DNA from: Welwitschia mirabilis
Lineage: Eukaryota; Gnetophyta; Gnetopsida; Welwitschiales
Length of the DNA stretch: 39,654 nt
Reading direction: 5' to 3'
Assembly: GCA_051453625.1 (NCBI GenBank)
Contig: JBOZIK010000001.1
Location: 29,717,871-29,757,524 of the forward strand
Notes under the pieces: generated by a model
The model's input: the letters and a program-made list of their open reading frames with translations, nothing else
Database searches by the model: none
Told to the model about the DNA's origin: nothing
Translations under genes and position numbers: made by a program
Part shown: positions 10,560 to 19,692 of the stretch, one piece after another
Layout of the letters: each line of letters starts with the position of its first letter
Position numbering within the stretch: the stretch's first letter is position 1

Positions 10560-11290
10560 AAATATGTTAAATATTCTAGTAGTACAAGAATATTTGGATG
10601 TCTTTCTAGATGGATTACTAGGATGTCCTCCAAAAAGAGTAGAATATTTTAAGATATCTCTTAAATAAGGAATAAAACCAATTTTAAATGCACCATATAG
10701 AATACTTACTATGGATTTACCAGAATTAAAAACTCAATTAATAATACTTTTAAATAAATAATTGATTAGATCAAGTATTTTACCATGAGGTGCACCAATA
10801 TTATTTGTCAAACAAAAGGATAGAGGATTGAGGTTATATGTGGATTATAGAATGTTAAATAGAGTAACAATTAAAAATAGTTATCCATTACCCAGAATAG
10901 ATGACTTATTTCATCAATGAAACTTTGTTAAATTTTTTTTCAAAACTTGATCTAAAATTAGGATATCATCAACTTAGAATTAAATAAGAAGTTATTTTCA
11001 AAACAACATTCTACACCAGGTATGACCATTATGAATTTTTGAGTAATGTCATTTGGACTTACCAACACATCATCTGCATAACATCTTTTAAGCATATCTT
11101 AATGAATTTGTAGTAGTATTTATTGATGATGTTTTGGTATATTCATTAACCAAGGAGAATTATGGAAAACATCTACAAATAGTATTGGATACTTTAAGAA
11201 GAAACCAATTTTATGCCAACCCTTAAATGTGTGAATTTTAATTAACTAAGATCAACTTTTTAAGACATGTAATTTTAGAAGAAGAAATTA
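10560..11290 (+). pseudogene. Reverse transcriptase of chromovirus-like element
   Basis: Motifs in order are [78 protein letters not shown] and EFVVVFIDDVLVYS. The catalytic FIDD box is at 11119-11130 with both aspartates kept. Stops and frameshifts interrupt it at several points, for example TGA where SPWG-type tryptophan is expected before GAPILF, and a frame change near 10920. It copied element RNA to DNA when intact. Confidence 0.82.
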
Positions 11291-11299
11291 GTGTGAATG

Positions 11300-11875
11300 G
11301 TAATAAAGTATAAGTAGTGAGAAGAAGTTTTTTGGGATGGACAAGATATTATAGAAGATTTATTTTAAAATTTTTTAAGATTGCACTTCCTCTCACATCC
11401 TTGTTGAGGAAAAATAATCCCTTTAATTGGATAACACATTGTGATGAAGAAATTCAAAAATTAAAAGAAGCACTTGTATCTACATCTATTTTGAAAATTT
11501 TAGATCCTAGAAAAATGTATACAATCCACATTGATGATTTTGAAGAATGATTAGGAGCAGTGTTAATGTAGTAAGAAAGCATTGTTGCTTATGCATCAAG
11601 ACAATTAAAGAATCATGAAAGGAATGAACTTGTGTATGACTCAGAACTAGCTACTATAATTCATGCACTTAAAATTTAAAGGCATTATATATATGAAGAA
11701 AAAATTTAAATTTAAATAGATCATAAAAGTATCAAATACATTCATACTTAACTCAACTTAAATTTGAGGCAAATGAGATGGGTGAAATTTTTGCAAGATT
11801 ATGATTTGACAATAAACTATCATGAAGGAAGGGTAAATGTAGTGGCTAATTCATTAAATAAAATAGGGGACATCA
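11300..11875 (+). pseudogene. RNase H of chromovirus-like element
   Basis: The open stretch from 11317 gives the RT-RNase H connection (FLGWTRYYRRFI, LLRKNNPFNW) and DPRKMYTIHIDDFEE. Then VAYASRQLKNHERNELVYDSE (first 20 residues seen near 11585-11645), IDHKSIKYIHT and LRQMRWVKFLQDYDLTINYH follow, and the domain closes with VNVVANSLNK, where the usual aspartate is asparagine. A tryptophan in the LKIW-type motif has become a stop. RNase H removed the RNA strand during replication; this copy is dead. Confidence 0.8.
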
Positions 11876-11979
11876 TGTTAATTGCTCAAGTGCATAAAAA
11901 TATTTGTATAAATTTATTTTTAATTTATAACAAAATTGTTATTTATGCAAAAAAGTAAAATAAGAAGGAATTGAAGGAT

Positions 11980-13290
11980 TTGAGGTTTGTGTTCATGAAT
12001 TTGTTACTTTTTAAGACTTATAATATCTAATGAAGAATAAGTAAAGAAAATTATCTTCAAATAATTTCATAGTACATGGTATGATATTCACCTTGGAGTT
12101 AATAAGATGTATAAAGATATCAAACAATATCTTTTATGGCTAGGAATGAAATTTAAAGTTACTAAATTTATGGTAAAATGTATGATTGATCAACTAGTTA
12201 AATTTAAACATCAACATTAAGCTAGATTTTTGTATCCTGATGACATTCTAGAATTGAAATAAGTAGTAGTTCATATGAATCTTATTATAGATCTACCTAA
12301 GATAAAATAAGGTTATGATTCTATTTTTATAGTGGTTAATCTCTTAACCAAAAGTAAACATTTTTGTCTAGTGAAGATAATAGATTTAGCTGAAAGGATT
12401 GCAAAAACAATATGTAAGGAATATAGTTAAATTGCATGGAGTACCTAAAAGGATAGTTTCAAATATAGATAGTAAATTCACCTCTAGATTTTGGACTTAA
12501 TTTCTTAAAGAATTGGAAACTAACTTAAACTTGAGTATATCCTTTCATTGTCAAATAAATAACCAAATAGAAAGAAAAAATCAAATTTTGGAAGACTTAT
12601 GAAGATTAGTAATTTTGGATTTTAGAGGATCTTAGATGGATCATTTAGTATTGGTGAAATTTACTTTTAACAGTAGTAATTAATAATCAATAGAATGCAC
12701 ACCTTTTGAAGCATTATATGGAGTGAAATATAGAACATTGGTAACATAGTTTAATGTAGTAGATAAGAGATTATTCAAGGTTTCATCCACTCAAGACTTA
12801 GAAGAGAAAGTAAGAATGATTAGAAAAAGATTAAATATGATAAAGGATTGATAAGCTAGATGTGCAAATTACCATATAAGATATATAGAATGTTAAGAAG
12901 GATATCACATTTATTTTAAATGCTTACCTTTTAAAGGAGTTCTCAGATTTAGTAAAAAAGTAAAGTTAGCCCAAGGCTTATAGGGCCTTATCAGATTATT
13001 AAAAGGATTGGGCCAATAGCTTATGAGTTAGTCTTATCACCACATCTATAAAAGCTTTACAATGTTCTTCATGTATTTTCATTGAGAAAATTTTTGATTG
13101 ATGAAACAAAGATAATTCCTAATCAATAAGTAGATATTCTTCTAATTTATTCAATTAAAGCTCAATCAATTAAGATTTTAAATCAAGAGAAAATGGTATT
13201 ATGAGGAAAAACTGTGAAACTATATAAAATTTAGTGTTTAAATCAATCTATAGAAGAAGAAACTTTAAAAATAGAAATATATATTAAGTA
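11980..13290 (+). pseudogene. Integrase and possible chromodomain remnant
   Basis: The core reads YDSIFIVVNLLTKSKHFCLVK, then IVSNIDSKFTSRFW (aspartate of the second DDE position changed to asparagine), QINNQIERKNQILEDL (the glutamate is kept) and ECTPFEALYGVKYRTLV. The C-terminal part near 12930-13000 (FKGVLRFSKKVKLAQG) matches the basic region before the GPY/F module. A short EEETLKIEIY near 13250 may be the end of a chromodomain, which in chromoviruses guides integration to heterochromatin; that part is weak. Many stops are present. Confidence 0.72.
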
Positions 13291-13334
13291 ATGAAAACCT
13301 AAGCTTTTGGCAACTTTTAAGAATAAAACTTCTT

Positions 13335-13348
13335 AAGGAGGTGAGAAA
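13335..13348 (+). other. Polypurine tract
   Basis: AAGGAGGTGAGAAA is directly before the 3' LTR start TGTCACATCC at 13349. Apart from one T it is purine only. It would have primed plus-strand DNA synthesis. Confidence 0.7.
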
Positions 13349-13890
13349 TGTCACATCCCAATTTTTAAGTTACAAAAATTATCCTAAGAATTATAAAATA
13401 AAAGTAAATAATATAATCAAATTTAATGTCTTATAGGCAAAAGGAATTATTATAAGTGACTAAATATTTATATTTGATAAAAATTCTATCTTGTTATTAT
13501 TCTTTGGACATTAATTCTAAATATATCATCTCAATTAAGTTATGATTAAATTCCTCTTTCTTATCATGACAAAAGTAGTTGCATACTCTTGAAAATATAG
13601 CATTTATTTCTATTTATGGAGTGATTAATAATGATTTTTTTGGAATTTGAGAGGACTATATATTGTAATTAACTTATCTTCTTTTTGCTTATGTTAAATA
13701 ACTTAATTCTTGTAGGCATATTTTTAATGATTATCACTTTGCAAAATAAGCAGTTACTATTATGATGAAATATTATGCACCTAATGGCTAGGCAAAGTAA
13801 TGGTTTAAGATTATGGAATCATTATCAATTCTTTCCATGATGGTGTCTTTGCATATTCTCATATCTCTTCATATTCCCATCCCCTTTTAC

Positions 13891-13900
13891 TATAAATATA
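13891..13900 (+). promoter_or_regulatory. LTR promoter TATA box
   Basis: TATAAATATA lies about 540 bases into the 3' LTR, after a pyrimidine-rich stretch, the usual position for the element promoter. In the 3' copy it could drive readthrough into flanking DNA. Confidence 0.5.
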
Positions 13901-14275
13901 ACTTTGTTTTCCTTGTATTTTCATATCTTTAAGAAAATCCTTATTATCGAATCTTGATGACTTTAAACTTAAAGCTTGGAAAACCTTGGAGCCTTAGAAT
14001 CCTAAAAGAGCCTTAAAATTTTTCAAACATCATATCCAAATTCAAGTATGATCCCATTTAATTCTTACATCCTTGATTGGTCCTGNNNNNNNNNNATGAC
14101 TTGCAATCTTAGTCATGAATTCTAGTTTCTAGTATTGTCTTGAAAAATCCTTAATAGATTTAATGAGAATGTATTCCAAGCTACTCTTGTTAAGAATCTT
14201 ATGCTTTTGTTGATATATCTTACTCATACTTCTTCTAATAACTTGGATTCTTGTGATCTTATGAAAATGAGTAAT

Positions 14276-14496
14276 CCACAGATTGTTAAATGAGATAATG
14301 GAGTGTGAGCATCCATAGATCACCAAATAAGGTAGTGGGATTGATAGAATCATAAATAATCAAATGAAGAAATGGGCCCCAGAGATCACCAAATGAAGAA
14401 GTGAAGCAAGAGAATATATGAAAGAAGTATTATGAGAAATCCACAGATCATCAAATGAGGTAGTGGATCCCACAATTTACTAAATGAGGGAGTGGA
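14276..14496 (+). repeat. Six degenerate 'GATCACCAAATGAGGTAGTGG' units in LTR
   Basis: Units start near 14278, 14316, 14355, 14383, 14441 and 14471. The consensus is roughly CAGATCACCAAATGAGG followed by AGTGG. Spacing is about 30 to 60 bases. The array lies downstream of the TATA box, so it would be within the R/U5 part of the transcript. Confidence 0.6.
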
Positions 14497-14946
14497 GGAA
14501 AATGAAAAATATATGAAAATTTTATAGAAAAAATAGTTATTCTCATATCATTTCTATAAGATCATCATTTGAAATTCTTACAATGATTATCATTTCTTAG
14601 AAATTCTTGATCCTTGTCTTATCAATCTTGAGACTTAAAACCCTATTATCTTTATCTTTTCTTACTTTAACCATAGTGGGAGCTATCAAATTTCTATATT
14701 TCTCACTCCATATTTCTCATGTAAATAGATGGAAAAACTAAAGCTTAATTTTTAAGAATGGAATAGAGAAGTGGATATTATCATTCCAGTTTATGTTAAA
14801 AAATCCTTTTGGAGTGAAACTTATATTTCTTTTATGAATCTTAAAATTTTAGTAATGTAATTATTATGACCTTAAGAACACTTCCCAAACTGAAGCATGT
14901 GTATTCTTGATTATGCCTTCTTGAAGTTGTAATAGCAGATGTGACA

Positions 14947-15330
14947 AATTCTGATTTTCTTGTTAAAAATCTTTATATTTACATTCTTGATTTTCTTGGT
15001 AAAAACTTCTACATTCAAACTGTTTAATATTTAATATAACCTGTTAGAATAATTATTGATTTTATAAAAGTATCATTATCCCATAACTTTAATTATTGTT
15101 GAATTAGTCATTTGTATAATAGATTATTTTTATTTATTTAATGATGGAATAAACAAGATATCATGGAGGAGATGGTCATATTAATAGGAAAGTTATAATT
15201 ACCTTGAGAAGATTTCTTTTCATAATATAATAGAATGAAAGTAAATTATTGTAATAAATCAATATTCTATTATTTAATACATATAATATTTTTAATTATA
15301 ACAATTAGTGAAAAAGTGATGTGTGTAAAG
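14947..15330. other. Non-coding A+T-rich flank
   Basis: This is sequence after the 3' LTR. I see no coding frame or repeat of note in it. Confidence 0.4.
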
Positions 15331-15405
15331 TATATGAGATTCAAACCCTCAACCTCTCCCTTGACTTCTTTGCTTTTTTACTATTACACTAATAAGCATA
15401 CATTG
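15331..15405 (-). repeat. SINE-like unit (tRNA A and B boxes)
   Basis: On the minus strand an A-box-like TTAGTGTAATAGTAAAA (15392-15376) is followed by a B-box-like GGGTTTGAATCTC (15348-15336). Order, distance and wording match the internal Pol III promoter of tRNA-derived plant SINEs. No poly-A tail or target duplication is clear. A second unit lies 155 bases to the right. Confidence 0.4.
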
Positions 15406-15485
15406 GAAAAAAAAAAGCATTTTGAATGTGTTTAAGCTTGTAGTAATAGTTTATAATTACATCTAATGCTTAAAATAAAATGCAA

Positions 15486-15560
15486 TGATTCAGATTCAAA
15501 CCCTCAATCTTCTCTTTAATTTCCTACCTTCTTTATTGTTATACCATTCAAGAGGACATT
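15486..15560 (-). repeat. SINE-like unit, second copy
   Basis: On the minus strand CTTGAATGGTATAACAA (15552-15536) takes the A-box place and GGGTTTGAATCTG (15503-15491) the B-box place. The bases GATTCAAACCCTCAA are shared with the first unit on the plus strand. The rest has diverged. Confidence 0.4.
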
Positions 15561-15569
15561 AAATAAAAT

Positions 15570-16199
15570 AAGTCATCTCAACTTTACTACTTTGGTGTCA
15601 TCCTTATTTAAGTAAAAATATCAAATAGCGAGAAACCAATACTAAAATTGTAAATTTTCATGGTGCGGCTGAGGATTAACAATCTCTCTTTGAAAGGGAT
15701 CTTGAATATTGGATGATGGATCGGTTGATAGGGTTAATTCATTCTTCTTAGTGTTTCCCTTCCTTCGATAATCTTTTGATCCTATAATTTTTAACTATTC
15801 GAAATGTTTGCATTGTGTGTTTTGATTAGAGGGCATTGGATGATGGACTTGACTTGAAGGAATGTTCTGATCTTACAATCCATGATGCAATCTGTTGATG
15901 CTCAATCTTGCATATCACCAAGAATCTCATGGAGGTTAACATAAGAGTGTGAGGCATGAAACATCACTATAATCACATGCTCAGGGCTGGAACTTAATAA
16001 TTTATCTAAAATCATCCTTGGGTAATGATGAAAATGTAAGAGGATTAAAAAGCAAAGTGAAATTTTTCATGATGAGCAGTTGAGTTCTCTGTGGTAACAT
16101 GAGCCATTTCATATTTAAAATTCTATTTTTAGTTACTTAAAAGATGGAGACGCATTTTCCCTTCTATGTGGAATGTCCTCTTTGACAAGACTAAAAGCA
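15570..16199. other. Unassigned, possible kinase-gene 3' part
   Basis: This lies downstream of the kinase fragment on the minus strand. It is somewhat richer in G+C than the surrounding DNA, but I could not align any frame to the C-terminal kinase lobe. It could be decayed intron or 3' sequence. Confidence 0.3.
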
Positions 16200-16388
16200 T
16201 TAGTTTTATGCTCAAAGTTGGAAACTCTACCACATGACATTACCATAAATTCTTGCTTTATGAATCTGGGTATCAATGAACTTTTTTAAGACCTTTGTTT
16301 TCTTCCAATTTGAACAAAGCACTTCAAAGTTTTCATTCAATAATATGTTGGATGTCTTAATGTCTCTATGAATTATGCATGGATTACA
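16200..16388 (-). pseudogene. Receptor-like kinase fragment, catalytic-loop side
   Basis: Read from 16388 downward the minus strand gives CNPCIIHRDIKTSNILLNENF. This is kinase subdomain VIb with the catalytic HRD and the following lysine and asparagine kept. The DFG region that should follow is lost (VLCSNWKKTKV). A further IDTQIHKARIYGN lies in the activation-loop place. The wording fits plant receptor-like Ser/Thr kinases. The preceding residues of the same exon are found on the other side of the TRIM array, at 17049-17165. Confidence 0.65.
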
Positions 16389-16502
16389 TATTAGACCCTT
16401 TACCATCACACCAAAAGCCATGACTTAGGTGGAATCTGAAAAACTGAAATCCTTTATAATTACCCACTTATTGAGCTAAGAATGGGGACTACATACCCAA
16501 CA
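16389..16502 (-). repeat. TRIM LTR A (full length)
   Basis: Minus-strand start TGTTGGG at 16502, end GGGTCTAATA at 16389, where CCAACA would be expected; the changes are G/C to A/T transitions. Same length (114 bp) as LTR C. Confidence 0.75.
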
Positions 16503-16603
16503 ATCTTCCTCTTAATCCACATGCCAAGTGCTCACATGAATAGGAAAGGCACTGGGAATACTTAAACCTGAGACCAAACAACAACCATGGCTTTGATATT
16601 AGT
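16503..16603 (-). other. TRIM internal region 1
   Basis: 101 bp. The primer-site place is 16601-16590 (three changes from the Met-tRNA consensus TGGTATCAGAGC, all transitions). The polypurine tract AAGAGGAAGAT adjoins LTR A. Confidence 0.7.
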
Positions 16604-16663
16604 TATTGGGCCCTCTATATTTACTCACTTATTCGGTTGGGCATAGGGACTGCACACCCAATA
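16604..16663 (-). repeat. TRIM LTR B (54-bp deletion)
   Basis: 60 bp. It keeps the first half and the last few bases of the 114-bp LTR. The missing 54 bases lie between two TAAAGG words present in LTR A and C, which points to deletion by short-repeat recombination or template slip. Confidence 0.7.
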
Positions 16664-16764
16664 ATCTCCCCTTCAATTCACATGTCAAGTATTTAAATAA
16701 ATCAAGAAGCCACTAGGGAGACTTGAACTTGAGACCAGCTAATAACTATGGCTTTGATACTAAT
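16664..16764 (-). other. TRIM internal region 2
   Basis: 101 bp. The primer-site place is 16762-16751, with two transitions from TGGTATCAGAGC. The purine tract GAAGGGGAGAT adjoins LTR B. Confidence 0.7.
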
Positions 16765-16878
16765 TATTAAACCCTTTATCATCACATCAAAATCCATGAC
16801 TTATGTGGATTCTGGGAAACTGGAACCCTTTATAATTACTCACTTATTGGGTTAGGCATGGGGATCACATACCTAATA
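16765..16878 (-). repeat. TRIM LTR C (full length)
   Basis: 114 bp. It starts TATTAGG and ends GGGTTTAATA on the minus strand, the decayed forms of TGTTGGG and GGGTCCAACA. It aligns end to end with LTR A. Confidence 0.75.
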
Positions 16879-16979
16879 ATCTCATCCTCAATCCACATGC
16901 CAAGTGCTCACATGAATCGAGAAGGCACTGGCGAGACTTAAACCCGAGACTAGCCAATAACCATGGCTCTGATACCAAT
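16879..16979 (-). other. TRIM internal region 3 with intact primer site
   Basis: 101 bp. The primer site TGGTATCAGAGC is exact at 16977-16966, matching the 3' end of plant initiator Met-tRNA. The tract TTGAGGATGAGAT adjoins LTR C. It is the best preserved of the three units. Confidence 0.8.
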
Positions 16980-17043
16980 CGTTGGACCCTTTAAAATCAC
17001 ACCAAAAGTTATGGCTTTTGGTGTGATGATAGAGGGACCAACA
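16980..17043 (-). repeat. TRIM LTR D, palindromic
   Basis: 64 bp. The 3' part (about 38 bases) matches the end of LTR A and C, but the 5' part is close to the inverse complement of that end. The two arms of 28 bases match at about 24 positions around a short loop at 17010, so the whole LTR could fold into a hairpin. Confidence 0.7.
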
Positions 17044-17048
17044 TTATA

Positions 17049-17165
17049 GTCATGTGAAGATACATTAATCCTCATGTAGCACTTAGAGCAATCTTTAATT
17101 GGGTTTTTTAGTCAAGCTTAATTTTCTTTGATGATTCTACACAAATAGAGTTTAGTTTTGGATAA
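17049..17165 (-). pseudogene. Receptor-like kinase fragment, upstream of catalytic loop
   Basis: The minus strand reads KKIKLD, stop, KTQLKIALSAT, stop, GLMYLH. This is the stretch that comes just before the catalytic loop in plant receptor-like kinases, and it continues on the far side of the TRIM array at 16388 with CNPCIIHRD. The two stops are TGA at the places of a tryptophan and an arginine, as C-to-T or G-to-A change gives. One base is missing between the histidine codon and the target duplication. About 8 further codons (PKLNSICVESS) can be followed to 17165; beyond that no homology is clear, perhaps an intron. Confidence 0.6.
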
Positions 17166-17529
17166 TTTGCACTCAAACAAGAGAACTAGGAGGTGTATTA
17201 GTGCCTATACATGCATACACAGAATAACCTTAGCACAAATGTTGTGCATCATATGCATTATATAAGAGGCCTTCTTCTGCATCTACAATGAACAAAGATA
17301 CATGAACACACAAGGTCAGTTCCTATATTTGCAGAATCCTTTTAGGATGCATATCTACTTCACCTTTTTCCTTTTACTTAGATGGTAGATTTTCTCTTAT
17401 ACAAGCAATGCCTTTCTACATTTGAGAATAATAGAGTAACATGAAGAAAATTTGAAAAGTGAGTAATAAAGAAAAGATATGCAGTCCAATAATTCTTCCA
17501 ATATAATGTGCAGTCTTATGGTTTTAACC
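17166..17529. other. Unassigned flank of kinase fragment
   Basis: No further kinase motifs, repeats or RNA genes were recognised. An upstream exon or intron of the kinase gene is possible. Confidence 0.3.
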
Positions 17530-17625
17530 TGCCAATAGGTTAGTATAGTGATTATGTCAGTTACTTATTACTAGTGAGGTTGTGGGTTCAACTCCAAGTG
17601 GAAGAAAAATCTTAATTTTTGTACA
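17530..17625 (+). repeat. SINE-like unit, plus strand
   Basis: TTAGTATAGTGATTATG at 17540-17556 fits the A box and GTGGGTTCAACTCC at 17582-17595 the B box (core GGTTCAACTCC). Their distance of about 30 bases is that of tRNA genes and tRNA-derived SINEs. No acceptor stem closes around them, so a SINE is more likely than a tRNA gene. A T-rich end near 17620 may be the tail. Confidence 0.5.
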
Positions 17626-19661
17626 TCAAACTAAAAATTTCAAGTTGGAAAATTTTGTAGCCCTTTAGTTATGAATTTCTTATGTATAAATATTATATAT
17701 TAAATATTATAACTAACATATGTTTAATGCTATACCAATTAGTAGAAATAGTTAAGCCTATATATCTTTAGATGTTATTTATAAGCTAANNNNNNNNNNN
17801 NNNNNNNNNNNNNNNNNNNNNNNNNNNNNNNNNNNNNNNNNNNNNNNNNNNNNNNNNNNNNNNNNNNNNNNNNNNNNNNNNNNNNNNNNNNNNNNNNNNN
17901 NNNNNNNNNNNNNNNNNNNNNNNNNNNNNNNNNNNNNNNNNNNNNNNNNNNNNNNNNNNNNNNNNNNNNNNNNNNNNNNNNNNNNNNNNNNNNNNNNNNN
18001 NNNNNNNNNNNNNNNNNNNNNNNNNNNNNNNNNNNNNNNNNNNNNNNNNNNNNNNNNNNNNNNNNNNNNNNNNNNNNNNNNNNNNNNNNNNNNNNNNNNN
18101 NNNNNNNNNNNNNNNNNNNNNNNNNNNNNNNNNNNNNNNNNNNNNNNNNNNNNNNNNNNNNNNNNNNNNNNNNNNNNNNNNNNNNNNNNNNNNNNNNNNN
18201 NNNNNNNNNNNNNNNNNNNNNNNNNNNNNNNNNNNNNNNNNNNNNNNNNNNNNNNNNNNNNNNNNNNNNNNNNNNNNNNNNNNNNNNNNNNNNNNNNNNN
18301 NNNNNNNNNNNNNNNNNNNNNNNNNNNNNNNNNNNNNNNNNNNNNNNNNNNNNNNNNNNNNNNNNNNNNNNNNNNNNNNNNNNNNNNNNNNNNNNNNNNN
18401 NNNNNNNNNNNNNNNNNNNNNNNNNNNNNNNNNNNNNNNNNNNNNNNNNNNNNNNNNNNNNNNNNNNNNNNNNNNAGTTGTTTAAAACCAAGGTATTACA
18501 TCTGCATTAGTTTTTTTTTTTTTTTCATCATGCTTCAAATGTACATAAACCTGCAAAAAGTAAGACTTATTTGTATTAGTTTCTAAATTTATGCATTATA
18601 ATTAAGAGACCAACCTAAATTATAATTCCAACATAATTCCTATATAAGAAACATAAATACTCTATTTATATAAGAAAAATATTAATTCCTATTTTTTAAA
18701 ACTTTAATTATGAATAATAATATATTATTTTAAATGCAATTTGTGCTCGTTACTTTGATATACTTATATATTAAATACATGGGTAGATTCATTTGTAATA
18801 GTTTCTGTAAAAAAACAAATTTAAAAAAAGGCAAATAGAAACAATTTTGTTCATATTTAAATGTAATGTATTAAAATCTATATTATTGCAATTTAACATT
18901 TTAATGATGTAAAATAGATTATAATAAATCCACATTTGAAAAACATGCAAGAATAGTATGTTTTTGGTGAAGGATATAATAAAAGATTATCATAGCAAAA
19001 TTGATACAATGCACAAAAATATAAGTTTAATTCTACAATTTTTTTTTTAAAAAGTATCAATTATCATGATGAAGTGTTTATTATTTTAGCTACTCATTAA
19101 GGACATGTATAAATAAGTTGGACGATTAAAAATTAACACTATTTTTCAAACAACTAAATTTAGAATCATGCAAATTACATAAGAATTCATGTTTTTGGTT
19201 TACTTAAAAAAATTTAAAAATCATAAATTTTTGGCTAAGTAGATAAGAATATTTAATGATGAATTCAAATGCTATCTTTAAAAGTGATATGACTCTAGAT
19301 TCTTTTTTATATGACTATGAATCATAATTAAGTATGTATTTAATTATCAATATGGTATGAGATACATAAAGTTTCTAGAATTTGAAAAAGTTTTTATAGC
19401 AGTTAAATGTAGAATTTTCTAAGAAACAAGTAAATGATTAATTAAAGGGTGTATTTACATTAAATTTTTAGATCTTAAACCCCTTAATTTTAGTAAACAA
19501 ATATATTTTTTAAATCCTTATGTATCATATTACTAATTAATTTATTGCTAATCATGTTTATCCATTAATTATTAAAATTGTTATTCATTTATGTTAATTT
19601 GTCTACAAGATAATCCAAGCTACTTAAAGTTTGTAGAAGCTAATTTTGCTAGGGATACTAG

Positions 19662-19692
19662 CATTATTACTAGAACTATACTAGTAATGATG
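19662..19692. repeat. Short inverted repeat
   Basis: CATTATTACTAG is followed after seven bases by CTAGTAATGATG, 11 of 12 positions complementary plus one G-T pair. No T-run follows; function unknown. Confidence 0.4.

Larger units (their letters stand above)
9640..14946 (+). mobile_element. Ty3/gypsy chromovirus-like element, 5'-truncated
   Basis: The order on the plus strand is gag C-terminus with a ruined zinc knuckle (to 10010), protease (10060-10370), RT (10560-11290), RNase H (11300-11875), integrase (11980-13080), a possible chromodomain remnant (13100-13290), polypurine tract (13335-13348) and a 3' LTR (13349-14946). Motif wording and the LTR start TGTCACATCCC fit the Del/Tekay-like chromoviruses. 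Dozens of stops, often where a tryptophan, glutamine or arginine codon is expected, show long inactivity. No 5' LTR or primer site is present, so the left end was lost, perhaps when element 1 inserted on the opposite strand. Confidence 0.8.
13349..14946 (+). repeat. 3' LTR of chromovirus-like element
   Basis: The LTR starts TGTCACATC and ends GATGTGACA (14938-14946), a perfect 9-bp terminal inverted repeat. It is preceded by the polypurine tract. The length is about 1.6 kb including a 10-N gap. A TATAAATATA box at 13891-13900 is well placed for the U3/R border. Downstream, 14276-14496 carries a repeated motif. The five bases after the LTR (AATTC) would be the target duplication, but the left partner is missing with the 5' end. 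Confidence 0.72.
16389..17043 (-). mobile_element. Tandem TRIM array: LTR-int-LTR-int-LTR-int-LTR
   Basis: Four LTRs and three internal regions of a terminal-repeat retrotransposon in miniature are joined head to tail, sharing LTRs. LTRs are at 16389-16502 (114 bp), 16604-16663 (60), 16765-16878 (114) and 16980-17043 (64). Internal regions are 16503-16603, 16664-16764 and 16879-16979, each exactly 101 bp. On the minus strand each internal region starts two bases after an LTR with a Met-tRNA primer site and ends with a purine-rich tract before the next LTR. There is no coding capacity; such elements depend on proteins of other retrotransposons. The flanks TTACA (16384-16388) and TTATA (17044-17048) form a probable 5-bp target duplication with one C-to-T change. 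The array splits a kinase exon. Confidence 0.82.

Noticed and set aside
14129-14353. Minus-strand frame of 74 codons
   Set aside because: It lies inside the plus-strand 3' LTR over the repeated units and shows no domain; a chance frame.
15235-15435. Plus-strand frame of 66 codons
   Set aside because: It is A+T-rich, covers the first SINE-like unit on the other strand and has no motif.
16389-17043. Ordinary satellite array or CRISPR-like repeat
   Set aside because: The units carry primer site, purine tract and TG/CA-type LTR ends at fixed places, which a satellite or CRISPR does not; the host is a plant.
17530-17625. A tRNA gene
   Set aside because: A and B boxes are present, but no paired acceptor or anticodon stem could be drawn.
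17775-18491. Reading frames made almost only of unknown residues across N runs (also at 8100-8574, 23151-23708, 32513-33467, 34805-35552, 35824-36588)
   Set aside because: They exist only because N bases contain no stop codon. The few readable residues at their ends match nothing.
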